Below are positions 53,373 through 62,101 of a DNA stretch of 64,000 nucleotides, one piece after another (position 1 is the stretch's first letter; each line of letters begins with the position of its first letter). The position numbers were made by a program, and so were the translations under genes. This stretch comes from VXNJ01 sp965249595 (GTDB lineage Bacteria > Chloroflexota > UBA11872 > VXNJ01): NCBI GenBank assembly GCA_965249595.1, contig OZ252242.1, positions 1 through 64,000 of the forward strand, read 5' to 3'. The notes under the pieces were generated by a model that did not search any database, was not told the DNA's origin, and saw nothing but the letters and a program-made list of their open reading frames with translations.

Positions 53373-54611
53373 TCAGCGGGCTACGCCACGCCCAAAGAAA
53401 ACGATTATGCTGATGGCGACAATCCCGCTGAAGAAAATTGCCGCCGCCATCGTCACCGCCGTGGGTTCGAACAGGGCGCCGTAGGCGATGCTGTATAGCG
53501 ACGCGATCAGCATCTGCGAGAACCCCATTACCGAGGCCGCCAATCCGGCCATCTGCCTAAACGGGGTAAGGGCCGCGGCAGTCATCGGAGGTCGAGATAT
53601 TGACGCGCCCATCGCCGCGACAAACATCGGCCCGGCAATCAGCGCCGTCGCCAGCAGCACCGGACTCATTCCTCCCGCAAACACCGCCAGCAGCAGAAGC
53701 AGCATGCTGCCTGCCGCGCTCAGGGTTATCCCGCTGAGGATGATCCGACCCGGGGCTGCCCGGCCAACCATCCAGCCCGATATCGCACCACCGGCCATCA
53801 GCCCGGCCGAAACCAGTCCGAAGGCGATCCCGTAGAGACCGGGCGAGAGGCCAACTTCCTCGATCAAAACGATCGCCGAGGTCGAGATAAAGACCAGGTG
53901 ACCAGCAAATGTTATGGAAACTAATCCAACCGGAACTATGTATGCGCGGGTGGTCAGGAGCGTTCTGTAGTTGCGCAACATCTGGCGCATTTTCAGCGCG
54001 TTGGGGTCGGGCTGTGGCAGCGTTTCCGGCAGGACCTTCAGGTATGCGATCACCAGAAAAATACCCATCCCCGTCAATGTCGCAAAGACCCAGCGCCAGC
54101 CCACCGTCTCCTGATAGATTCCGCCGGCGACCGGAGCCAACATTGGGGCCAGGGCCATTGCCACCGACATGATTGCCAAAATTCGGGTAGCGCGGTCGCG
54201 CCCGTAGATATCGATGACGCTGGCCCGCGCTATCGACATGCCGACGCCGCCGCCGAAACCCTGCAGTATCCGGGCACCGACCAGCATCTCGGCCGAACCG
54301 GCAAGCCAGGCCAGCAGTCCACCGAGTATGTAGACGGTCATTCCGATTACTAGCACCCGGCGCCGGCCGAAACGATCGGAGACGGGCCCGAATAGCAGGC
54401 CGGATGCCGCCGACGTGAGCAGGAACAGCGTTACCGCCAAGCGGATGGTCGATGAATCGGCTGCAAATTCGGCCGTAATATCCGGGATCGACGGTATGAA
54501 CATATCGATCGAGAGCGGCGCCAAGGCCGAAAGGGCGATAAGAATCGCCGTGGCCCGCTTCGACTCGGCCCGAATTGGCAATCGAGGCCGGATAGCTTCC
54601 GCTACTGCCAC
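53373..54611 (-). CDS. MFS drug transporter, Bcr/CflA family (copy A)
   Basis: 412 residues, about 12 membrane helices. SIDMFIPSIPDITAEF in the first helix, GPVSDRFGRRRVL as the loop 2-3 signature, and RILQGFGGGVGMSIARA mark the Bcr/CflA branch, which exports drugs, sulfonamides or dipeptides. The frame is open to 54728, but GTG 54611 aligns with the start of the second copy. Near-identical layout to 54926-56164 shows tandem duplication. Real substrate unknown. Confidence 0.9.
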   Translation of the reverse strand: MAVAEAIRPRLPIRAESKRATAILIALSALAPLSIDMFIPSIPDITAEFAADSSTIRLAVTLFLLTSAASGLLFGPVSDRFGRRRVLVIGMTVYILGGLLAWLAGSAEMLVGARILQGFGGGVGMSIARASVIDIYGRDRATRILAIMSVAMALAPMLAPVAGGIYQETVGWRWVFATLTGMGIFLVIAYLKVLPETLPQPDPNALKMRQMLRNYRTLLTTRAYIVPVGLVSITFAGHLVFISTSAIVLIEEVGLSPGLYGIAFGLVSAGLMAGGAISGWMVGRAAPGRIILSGITLSAAGSMLLLLLAVFAGGMSPVLLATALIAGPMFVAAMGASISRPPMTAAALTPFRQMAGLAASVMGFSQMLIASLYSIAYGALFEPTAVTMAAAIFFSGIVAISIIVFFGRGVAR

Positions 54612-54925
54612 CGGATGATGTGGTGCTTTCGGGCGGATGTCAAATCTGGGCGCAGGAACCCAGCGCCAGTACAAATGGAAACTGCGGACCGGCCAATTCC
54701 CTGGGACAATCCGAGCGTGCCGACTCAATGGTGGTCAATGTAGCGCGCGGCCCGCTCACAATATTGATTCTCGCGACCTGACCGGCAACACGGGACCCGA
54801 CGCCAGCGTAGACGTACCGGAACTTACAAACGGCATGGTTTATCAATTCGCCGTGGCGACGACGTGGCCGGACCGGGCTGATCGGAGCGTGCGCTTATCC
54901 ATACCGCCTTGCCAGACACGCCAAC
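54612..54925. other. Spacer between the two transporter copies
   Basis: 314 nt between the tandem transporter genes. Short open frames on both strands here lack family features, ribosome sites and codon bias. No clear terminator or promoter was seen. Confidence 0.45.
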
Positions 54926-56164
54926 TCAACGGGTTACCCCGCGCCCAAAGAGTGCAACGATGACGAGTGCAATGACCCCGCTTAAAGCTATCGCCGCCGT
55001 CATCGTCACCGCTGTTGCCTCTAGCGAAGCTCCGTAGGCAATCCCGTAAAGCGATGCAATCACCAGCTCCGAAAATATGATCACCGAAGCCGCCAACCCG
55101 GTCATCTGCCTAAATGGAGTCAACGCCATGGCAGTAATTGCCGGGTAGCAAATGGCCGCCCCCAACGCCGAGATAAACATCGGTCCAACAATTAGGGCCG
55201 CCGCCAGCAACATGGGGCTCAATCCACCGGCAAATACGGCCAGTAGCAACATCACGATGCTGCCGGCCGCGGACAAGTAGATCCCGCTGAGCACTATTCG
55301 CCCGGGGGCCGCCTTGCCAACCAGCCAACCCGAGATCCCGCCACCGGCCATCAGTCCGGCAGAAACAAATCCGAAGGCTAGGCCATAGAGGGCCGGCGAG
55401 AGCCCAACTTCCTCGATCATTACGATCGCCGAAGTCGAGATAAATATCAGGTGGCCGGCAAACAGAGCAGAGATCAAAGCCACCGGAACGATAAACGCCC
55501 TGGTGGTAAACAGGGTCTTGTAATTGCGCAGCATCTGGCGAAGTTTTAGCGCGTTGGGGTCCGGCTGCGGCAGTGTTTCCGGTAATACGCGGAGGTAGGC
55601 GATCAACAGGATGGCCCCGAAAGCGGCCAAGGTCGCAAAGACCCAGCGCCAGCCGACCGTCTCCTGATAGATTCCGCCAGCGATTGGGGCCAACATCGGC
55701 GCCAGAGCCAGGGCCATCGACATGATCGCCAATATGCGGGTAGCGCGCTCTCGCCCGTAGATATCGATTACGCTGGCCCAGGCAATCGACATGCCGACGC
55801 CGCCACCGAAGCCCTGCAGTATCCGGGCGCCGACAAATACCTCAGCCGAACCGGCCAGCAAAGCCAGCAATCCACCGAGTGTGTAGACGGTCATTCCGAT
55901 TACTAGCACCCGGCGTCGACCGTAACGGTCGGAGACCGGTCCAAACAGCAAACCGGAAAACGCCGATGTAATCAAATAGAGGGTGACCGCCAGCCGAATC
56001 GTCGATGAGGCGACCCCGAATTCGTCCGTAATGTCTGGGATCGACGGTATGAACATGTCGATCGAGAGCGGCGCCAAGGCTGCAAGGGCGACTAGGATCG
56101 CCGTGGCCAGTTTCGATTCAGCCCGCAATGGCAATCGGGGGCGGATCGCTTGCGCTACAGCCAT
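54926..56164 (-). CDS. MFS drug transporter, Bcr/CflA family (copy B)
   Basis: 412 residues, the same length and motifs as copy A (SIDMFIPSIPDITDEF, GPVSDRYGRRRVL, RILQGFGGGVGMSIAWA). Visible differences lie mainly in the membrane helices and first loop. ATG at 56164. It would be the upstream copy in transcription. The duplication suggests selection for efflux or divergence of substrate. Confidence 0.92.
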   Translation of the reverse strand: MAVAQAIRPRLPLRAESKLATAILVALAALAPLSIDMFIPSIPDITDEFGVASSTIRLAVTLYLITSAFSGLLFGPVSDRYGRRRVLVIGMTVYTLGGLLALLAGSAEVFVGARILQGFGGGVGMSIAWASVIDIYGRERATRILAIMSMALALAPMLAPIAGGIYQETVGWRWVFATLAAFGAILLIAYLRVLPETLPQPDPNALKLRQMLRNYKTLFTTRAFIVPVALISALFAGHLIFISTSAIVMIEEVGLSPALYGLAFGFVSAGLMAGGGISGWLVGKAAPGRIVLSGIYLSAAGSIVMLLLAVFAGGLSPMLLAAALIVGPMFISALGAAICYPAITAMALTPFRQMTGLAASVIIFSELVIASLYGIAYGASLEATAVTMTAAIALSGVIALVIVALFGRGVTR

Positions 56165-56296
56165 CAGGTGGTGCGACTCTTTCGGGCGACGGCCAGACCT
56201 AGGCGAAGATGCCCAGCCCGATGACAGCTAGATTCGATGAACTGACTCCGTCCGCGGGAACGATTGAAACCCATCAAAGCGCCGGCGGACCAAGAA

Positions 56297-56329
56297 CCGC
56301 GCACCGCAGTTGCGATAATGATTTTCGCG
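56297..56329 (+). repeat. 33-nt direct repeat, copy 1, with GATAAT core
   Basis: 29 of 33 nt match copy 2 at 56494-56526. It holds CAGTTGCGATAAT (56307-56319), an extended -10-like element, and GCGATAATGATTTTCGC, an imperfect palindrome like Fur-family boxes. Located 133 nt upstream of transporter copy B and 247 nt before nrdR. Confidence 0.7.
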
Positions 56330-56493
56330 CCACCACTCGCATCACCCAAAAAAGCTCGTGTAGTCCTTGCTCCGATGTTCGATGTGTGCGCTGTAACCTG
56401 CGCCTCCCTGACCGTTCCGGCAAGGCTACATCGCCAGTTCGTGGAACGCCCTGGCTGCACCTGCGCCACCGCCCAGGCGCCGGCCGGCAATAT

Positions 56494-56526
56494 GCCGCGC
56501 AACCCAGTTGCAATAATGATTTTCAC
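56494..56526 (+). repeat. 33-nt direct repeat, copy 2; candidate nrdR promoter
   Basis: Copy of 56297-56329 with four changes. The core reads CAGTTGCAATAAT (56504-56516), which could serve as an extended -10; transcription would start near 56523, about 50 nt before the nrdR GTG. The remainder of 56165-56575 shows no supported gene. Confidence 0.6.
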
Positions 56527-56575
56527 GACTAGATCGCGAGCGTCGGGCTCAATACCAGCAAGGGGGTACCGACAC

Positions 56576-57217
56576 GTGCAGTGCCCACACTGCCAAAGCT
56601 CAAATCTGAACGTGGTAGATTCCCGGGCTGCCGACAACGCGACCCGGCGACGGCGCCATTGCCAGGATTGTGACCGGCGATTTACGACCTACGAGCGGGT
56701 CGACCAATTTCATTGCCCCAATTGCGGATCGACTGCTTCGCGCATCATCAGCCAGGCCCTCAGCGCCGGATTTACCGAGCGGCGGCGGGAATGCCGCAAT
56801 TGCCGTGACCGGTTTTACACCCGGGAGACATCGACTATCAACCCGGTGGTGGTGGTCAAACGCGACCATCGGCGTGAGAGCTTTGATCGTGGCAAGATCC
56901 TTGCTTCGGTTCGAGTAGCGACGGCCAAACTGCCGGTCGCCACCAGCCGCATCGAGGCACTAGTGGACGATGTGATGGCTGAAATCGCCAATCGCGGCCT
57001 GTTGGAAATCCCATCTTTGGATATCGGGCGGATGGTCATGACCCGCCTGCACGGTATCTCCGAGATGGCTTACGTGCGGTTCGCCAGCGTATACGAATCG
57101 CTCACCAACTTGGACGACCTGTCGTTCCAGATCTCGCATGCCCGCGGCGGTGGCGTAAACCGAAACGACCCGCGCCAATTTCAATTGTTCCCCAAGTCCG
57201 ACGAGCCCGACAAATAG
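56576..57217 (+). CDS. nrdR: NrdR-type transcriptional repressor with two zinc ribbons
   Basis: 213 residues against about 150-160 in typical NrdR. NrdR represses ribonucleotide reductase genes by sensing dATP/ATP. First zinc ribbon C3/C6...C29/C32 with DSR and RRRRHC; second ribbon C47/C50...C73/C76 with RRRECRNC, same 22-residue spacing; then the ATP-cone from about residue 90 (VVKRDHRRESFDRGKILASV through RFASVYESLTNLDDL). A frame extends to 56264, but the GTG at 56576 with AGGGGGT upstream starts directly at the ribbon. The duplicated ribbon is unusual. No RNR gene is in the window. Confidence 0.9.
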   Translation: MQCPHCQSSNLNVVDSRAADNATRRRRHCQDCDRRFTTYERVDQFHCPNCGSTASRIISQALSAGFTERRRECRNCRDRFYTRETSTINPVVVVKRDHRRESFDRGKILASVRVATAKLPVATSRIEALVDDVMAEIANRGLLEIPSLDIGRMVMTRLHGISEMAYVRFASVYESLTNLDDLSFQISHARGGGVNRNDPRQFQLFPKSDEPDK

Positions 57218-57250
57218 CGCCATGGCAAGCCCTTTCCAGACCGCCGGCGA

Positions 57251-57263
57251 CAGTTGCGATAAT
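57251..57263 (+). promoter_or_regulatory. Candidate extended -10 promoter of the trp leader
   Basis: CAGTTGCGATAAT: TGC-GATAAT is an extended -10, identical over 13 nt to the core of the upstream repeat (56307-56319). The -35 is weak. Transcription from near 57270 would begin just before the T-box leader. Confidence 0.5.
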
Positions 57264-57291
57264 TTCGGCAACGAAACCAACAACAACTAAA

Positions 57292-57617
57292 GGCTGTGAA
57301 CGGGAATAGTAGCCTGGTCCAGGCGCCCAACAGAGAGTCGGGGAACGGTGTGATCCCGGCGGCGAACCACCAGGTAAATGGACCCGGGAGCTGCGATCCG
57401 AACGGGTTTGACCCCAAGTAGGCGTCGACGGTTGGCCCCCCGTTACCGGGGCAGGGTATCGATTCAAAGGCTGTCGCCGTGCCTTCCGGGCACGACGGCT
57501 CAAAGCCGAAAGGTCCGTACCTGTATCGAGCGGAGCGGTATTTGCCGTTCAAGCTGGGTGGCACCGCGTGGGGCAAATCGCCCTCAACGTCCCGGCAGCA
57601 GCCAATTACAGGACGAG
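57292..57617 (+). ncRNA. T-box leader (tRNA-Trp-responsive), translational type
   Basis: Leader of the trp operon. Stem I elements: GGGAATAGTA (57302-57311), AGAGAG bulge (57332-57337), then a specifier TGG (57379-57381) in the context AAATGGAC, the Trp codon. AGTAGGCGTCGACGG (57418-57432) follows. The T-box GGGTGGCACCGCG is at 57556-57568, and its ACCGC pairs with GCGGT at 57535-57539 to form the antisequestrator. CGTCC (57588-57592) can pair with GGACG (57611-57615), covering the trpE ribosome site. Uncharged tRNA-Trp would free it. No T-run terminator is seen, so control is on translation. Confidence 0.88.
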
Positions 57618-57619
57618 CG

Positions 57620-59122
57620 ATGATCATCCAGGCCGAACAGATTGACACCGCGCCGGACCGGTCCGACGTGTTTTCGCACCTGGACGCCGGGCGGGCCGTA
57701 CCCATATATCGCGAACTGCTCGCGGACTTGGAAACGCCGGTCTCTGCGTATTTGAAGCTGGCCGGTGACGGCCCGGCGTTCCTGCTCGAGAGCGCCGAAC
57801 CCGACGAATCGGTGGGCCGTTATAGCTTTGTCGGTTCCGACCCCTATTTGCTGATGACCATGCGCGATGGTCAGGTCACCCGAACGGCCGACGATGGCTC
57901 TGTCGCACGCGACACCTATAAGGATCCGCTCGATTACGTCGCCGCCGAGCTGTCGGCCGTTGACGCAGTCAAGTTACCGCAGCTGCCCGCTTTTCAGGGC
58001 GGGGCGGTCGGTTATCTGGCCTATGAAACGGTTGAGAGCTTCGAGCGGCTGCCGCATACACGCATCGATGACCTGCCAGTTCCCGATGTGCAGCTAATGT
58101 TTGTGGATTCGTTCGTCGTCTTTGACAACAATTCGCGATCGCTAAAGCTGGTTGCCTTGGCACGGCCCGATCCCGACCCGGAAAGCGGTTATCGGGACGC
58201 CCTGCGACGACTGGACCGCCTAGCGTCGCGCTTGGCCGGCCCAATCCCCAATTTGATCGAGCCGCCCGCCAACAGCGGTGGCGCTGGCGAATTGATATCC
58301 AATATGACGCGTGCCGAGCACGCTGCCATAGTCAAGACCGCCAAGGAATACATCGCCGCCGGCGACATCATCCAAGCGGTCCTGTCGCTGCGCTACCAAA
58401 CCCAACTTGGCGTGCATCCGTTCGCGGTTTATCGGCACCTTCGGCAGCTCAATCCGTCGCCCTACATGTTCTTCCTGCAACTCCCGGATTTACATGTCTG
58501 CGGGGCCTCGCCGGAAATGTTGGTCCGGGTCCATGACGGAGAAATGCACACGGTGCCGGTCGCCGGAACGCGCTGGCGCGGAGAGGATGCAGAGAGCGAT
58601 GACCGAATCGCGGCCGAGTTGCTCGCTGATGAAAAGGAAGTTGCCGAACACGTGATGCTGGTCGATTTGGGGCGCAACGACATTGGCCGCGTGGCCGATG
58701 CCGGCACGGTCAGCGTTTCGCGTCTGCTGGCCGTAGACCGGTTCTCGCATGTGATGCACATCGTCTCCCAAGTCGACGGGCGACTGGCCGACGGAAGGGC
58801 GCCAGTGGATGCCCTCCGTTCCTGCTTTCCCGCCGGCACGCTATCCGGTGCGCCAAAGATACGGGCCCTAGAGATCATCGATGAGTTGGAACCGACGCGA
58901 CGGGGCGTTTATGGGGGAGCAGTTGGCTATTTTGCCTATTCGGGCGACCTAGACACGGCGATCGCAATTCGCACGATGGTCGCGCGCGACGGCTGCGGCT
59001 ACGTCCAGGTGGGTGGCGGAATTGTGGCCGACTCGCAACCTGACTATGAATACCGCGAAATCGAGAACAAAGCCGGCGCAATTCTGGCGGCGATCGAGCG
59101 AGCCCGAGGGTCAAACCAATGA
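57620..59122 (+). CDS. trpE: Anthranilate synthase component I
   Basis: 500 residues. Converts chorismate and ammonia to anthranilate with TrpG. LLESAEPDESVGRYSFVG holds the Trp feedback site (LLES, S-Y-S-like); the chorismate domain has PSPYMFFLQ, EMLVRVHDGE, RKDxGR-like VDLGRNDIGRVA, and SGAPKIRALEII. The frame is open to 57479, but ATG 57620 is chosen because it directly follows AGGA and the T-box leader. It overlaps trpG by 4 nt. Confidence 0.96.
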   Translation: MIIQAEQIDTAPDRSDVFSHLDAGRAVPIYRELLADLETPVSAYLKLAGDGPAFLLESAEPDESVGRYSFVGSDPYLLMTMRDGQVTRTADDGSVARDTYKDPLDYVAAELSAVDAVKLPQLPAFQGGAVGYLAYETVESFERLPHTRIDDLPVPDVQLMFVDSFVVFDNNSRSLKLVALARPDPDPESGYRDALRRLDRLASRLAGPIPNLIEPPANSGGAGELISNMTRAEHAAIVKTAKEYIAAGDIIQAVLSLRYQTQLGVHPFAVYRHLRQLNPSPYMFFLQLPDLHVCGASPEMLVRVHDGEMHTVPVAGTRWRGEDAESDDRIAAELLADEKEVAEHVMLVDLGRNDIGRVADAGTVSVSRLLAVDRFSHVMHIVSQVDGRLADGRAPVDALRSCFPAGTLSGAPKIRALEIIDELEPTRRGVYGGAVGYFAYSGDLDTAIAIRTMVARDGCGYVQVGGGIVADSQPDYEYREIENKAGAILAAIERARGSNQ

Positions 59123-59703
59123 TTGTGATGATTGACAACTACGATTCATTCACCTACAACCTCGTCCAGTATCTATTCGAGTTGGGGTGCCAAGTTGAGG
59201 TCTTTCGCAACGACGCCATAGACGTGCCGGCCGTGCGCGACCTCTCCCCGGCGGCGGTGATCATCTCACCCGGACCCTGCACTCCCCATGAAGCCGGAGT
59301 TTCGATGCCCTTGGTGCAAGGTTTGCCGGAAGACATGCCGCTGCTCGGTGTTTGTCTGGGCCATCAGTGCATCGGCCAATCGTTCGGCGGGCAAGTTGTG
59401 CGCGCGCCCACGTTGATGCACGGCAAGACATCCCTGATAGAGCACGACGGGCGCGGAGAATTTGTTGGTTTGCCACAGCCCTTTTCAGCCACCCGCTATC
59501 ACTCGCTCATCGTCGAGCGGGAGACCCTGCCCGCCGAACTGGAGATTTCGGCGCAGACCGATGACGGGATAATCATGGGGTTTCGACACCGGCGGCGACC
59601 AATCCACGGGGTTCAGTTCCATCCTGAATCGATCTTGACCCCGAACGGCAAGGACATCCTGCGCAACTTTCTCAAGCTTTACAAAATCGAAGGCCACCGA
59701 TGA
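59119..59703 (+). CDS. trpG: Anthranilate synthase component II (glutamine amidotransferase)
   Basis: 194 residues, class I amidotransferase. Catalytic Cys in LLGVCLGHQCIGQSFGG, His/Glu in GVQFHPESIL; DNYDSFTYNLVQYLFELG is the TrpG/PabA opening. It supplies ammonia to TrpE. Overlaps trpE and trpD by 4 nt each. Confidence 0.95.
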   Translation: MIVMIDNYDSFTYNLVQYLFELGCQVEVFRNDAIDVPAVRDLSPAAVIISPGPCTPHEAGVSMPLVQGLPEDMPLLGVCLGHQCIGQSFGGQVVRAPTLMHGKTSLIEHDGRGEFVGLPQPFSATRYHSLIVERETLPAELEISAQTDDGIIMGFRHRRRPIHGVQFHPESILTPNGKDILRNFLKLYKIEGHR

Positions 59704-60713
59704 TTGTTGATGCCATCGCCAAGGTCCGGCGGCTGGAGGATTTAACGGCCTCTCAAGCTGAAGCGGTCATGGACGAAATCATGACCGGTCGATGTCAGCC
59801 GGCCCAGTTCGGGGCATTCGTAACGGCGCTGGGAATGAAGGGCGAGACCGCCAGCGAGGTCGCCGGGATGGCCCGTTCGATGCGTCGAGCCGCTCTCCCG
59901 CTGCCGCTAGCGGCCACCGATTTCATCGATACCTGCGGCACCGGCGGCGACGGCCTAAACACCTTTAACATCTCCACCGCGGCGGCATTCGTGGCGGCCG
60001 GGGCCGGCGTGGTGGTGGCCAAGCACGGCAACCGCGCGGCTTCGTCAAAATCCGGATCGGCTGATGTATTGGAAGCCCTCGGCGCCGACATCACCCTTTC
60101 ACCGGAGAGGGTCGCCAACTGCATTGACGAAGCCGGAATCGGCTTCTTGTTTGCCCAGTCCTTCCACCCGGCGATGCGCTTTGCCGGGCCACTGCGGGCG
60201 CAGATCCAAATTCCCACCGTATTCAACATCCTCGGTCCCCTGACCAACCCCGCTCGCGCCCCGCGTCAGCTGCTCGGGGTAGCACGGGCGGAATTGTTGG
60301 ACCTGGTTGCCGGCGCGCTGGCCCAACTGGAGACCCGGCGGGCGCTGGTGGTTCACGGCGCCGACGGGTTAGACGAGCTCTCGATCGCTGGTCCGTCCAA
60401 GGTCGTCGTGGTGGACAACGGCACGATAAACCACCTGGTGGTCAGGCCATCGCAATTGGGACTTACGGAATCGCCCCTGGAATCCGTCGCCGGCGGCAGT
60501 CCGCAGGAAAACGCCGCAATCATCAGCGGTGTACTGGACGGCCGGCCCGGACCCGCCCGCGACATCGTCGCCCTCAACGGCGGCGCGGCCCTGTTTGCCG
60601 CCGGTCGGACCGACGATCTCGCCGGTGGACTGGCGTTGGCCATCGAGTCAATTGACTCCGGACGAGCTCGAGAGCGACTCGATCGCTTCGTGTCCGTCAC
60701 ACGGTCAACCTAG
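59700..60713 (+). CDS. trpD: Anthranilate phosphoribosyltransferase
   Basis: 337 residues. DTCGTGGDGLNTFNISTAAAF is the PRPP motif; KHGNRAASSKSGSADVLEALG and HPAMRFAGPLR are the anthranilate and Mg sites. Second gene-coupled step of tryptophan synthesis. Overlaps trpG by 4 nt; 23 nt to the TrpC-TrpF gene. Confidence 0.95.
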   Translation: MIVDAIAKVRRLEDLTASQAEAVMDEIMTGRCQPAQFGAFVTALGMKGETASEVAGMARSMRRAALPLPLAATDFIDTCGTGGDGLNTFNISTAAAFVAAGAGVVVAKHGNRAASSKSGSADVLEALGADITLSPERVANCIDEAGIGFLFAQSFHPAMRFAGPLRAQIQIPTVFNILGPLTNPARAPRQLLGVARAELLDLVAGALAQLETRRALVVHGADGLDELSIAGPSKVVVVDNGTINHLVVRPSQLGLTESPLESVAGGSPQENAAIISGVLDGRPGPARDIVALNGGAALFAAGRTDDLAGGLALAIESIDSGRARERLDRFVSVTRST

Positions 60714-60736
60714 CGGACATCCAAGGTCGCCCAACA

Positions 60737-62101
60737 ATGATAATTCTGGCGCAGATTCTCGATCACAAGCGCACCGAAGTGGCCCATCGGCGCTCGCTCG
60801 TGCCGCTGTCGGAAATTCGCCAGCGGGCCCTGGCCAGCGGGCCGCCGCGAGGGTTCAAGCGGGCCCTGCAGGGACCGGGGCTGGCGGTGATCGCCGAAAT
60901 CAAGCGGGCCTCGCCATCGGCCGGCAAAATCGCCGAACTCGATCCGGCGTTGGTGGCTCAGCGCTACCAGGCCGCCGGCGCCAAAGCGCTCTCGGTGCTT
61001 ACCGACGAACGGTTCTTTGCCGGTTGCGATCGCGATCTGGGTCTGGCCCGTTCGGCCTGTTCATTGCCGGTTCTGCGCAAAGATTTCGTCCTCGAACCCT
61101 GGCAGGTCTACGAATCGCGGGCGCTCGGCGCCGACGCCATCCTGGTCATCATGTCCGCAGTTCCAGATCCGCGGCCCTTGCTCGCTGCCGCCAGGGAGCT
61201 GACCATGGACGCCCTGGTTGAGGTTCATTCGGCCGGTGAATTGGAACAGGCCCTGGCGGCGGGGGCCGATTTGATCGGAATAAACAACCGCGATTTAACC
61301 ACGTTCATTACTGATTTGGCGGTAACCGAAAAGCTCGCCCCGATTGCCTACGGTCGGGCGACGATCGTTGGCGAAAGCGGGGTCAAGCACCCCAACGACC
61401 TCTCACGCTTGGCCGCTGCCGGCGCCGACGCCGCACTGGTGGGAGAAACGCTCGCCCGCCGCAGCGGCGATGTCGCGGCGATGCGAGAACTGATCGCGCC
61501 GCGCCCGCGCGTGAAGATATGCGGAGTCTCCAGGCCCGAGAACGCCAGCGCCGCCCAGGCTGCCGGGGCCGACTATGTCGGCGCCGTTCTGGCGCCTTCG
61601 ACCCGTCGGGTCGGTGCCGATGCCGCCCGGGCAGTGTTTGCGGCAGCACCAGAAACCGCCAAGGTGGCGGTGATGGTTCGCCCCGGCTGCGCCGAGATCC
61701 GCTCGGCCCTCGCAGCCACCGGTGCCGATTACGTCCAGGCGCATCATTTGACCGGTCCATTGCCGCCTGATATCGCCGATCGCGTGATTGCGTCGTTTTC
61801 AATCCGCGGGAGCCACCTGGTACCTGCGCCAGAGGGGTTGGCCGGCATTCTGATCCACATCGATTCACCGGCCGGCGGCGGTTCCGGCCGGCGTTGGGAT
61901 TGGTCGCTGGCGCCGCGGCTGGCCGATCGGCGACACTACCTTCTCGCCGGCGGCCTCAGTCCCGAAAATGTCGGCGACCTGGTAGTGCGGATCCGTCCGT
62001 GGGGCGTCGACGTATCCAGCGGCGTGGAAACCGCCGGGAAGAAGGACTCAGCCCGGATTGCCGAATTCGTCACTGCAGCAACCCAACCATCAGCTGGTTA
62101 A
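60737..62101 (+). CDS. trpCF: Indole-3-glycerol phosphate synthase / phosphoribosylanthranilate isomerase fusion
   Basis: 454 residues, two TIM barrels. N-terminal TrpC (about 1-250) with VIAEIKRASPSAGKI, VLRKDFVLEPWQVYES, VEVHSAGELEQAL and VGESGVKHPNDLSRLA. C-terminal TrpF (about 255-454) with RVKICGVSRPENASAA (Cys of KICG), VKVAVMVRPGC and GVDVSSGVE. The TrpC-TrpF order is that of the E. coli type fusion. It performs two successive steps, isomerisation then ring closure. Confidence 0.95.
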   Translation: MIILAQILDHKRTEVAHRRSLVPLSEIRQRALASGPPRGFKRALQGPGLAVIAEIKRASPSAGKIAELDPALVAQRYQAAGAKALSVLTDERFFAGCDRDLGLARSACSLPVLRKDFVLEPWQVYESRALGADAILVIMSAVPDPRPLLAAARELTMDALVEVHSAGELEQALAAGADLIGINNRDLTTFITDLAVTEKLAPIAYGRATIVGESGVKHPNDLSRLAAAGADAALVGETLARRSGDVAAMRELIAPRPRVKICGVSRPENASAAQAAGADYVGAVLAPSTRRVGADAARAVFAAAPETAKVAVMVRPGCAEIRSALAATGADYVQAHHLTGPLPPDIADRVIASFSIRGSHLVPAPEGLAGILIHIDSPAGGGSGRRWDWSLAPRLADRRHYLLAGGLSPENVGDLVVRIRPWGVDVSSGVETAGKKDSARIAEFVTAATQPSAG

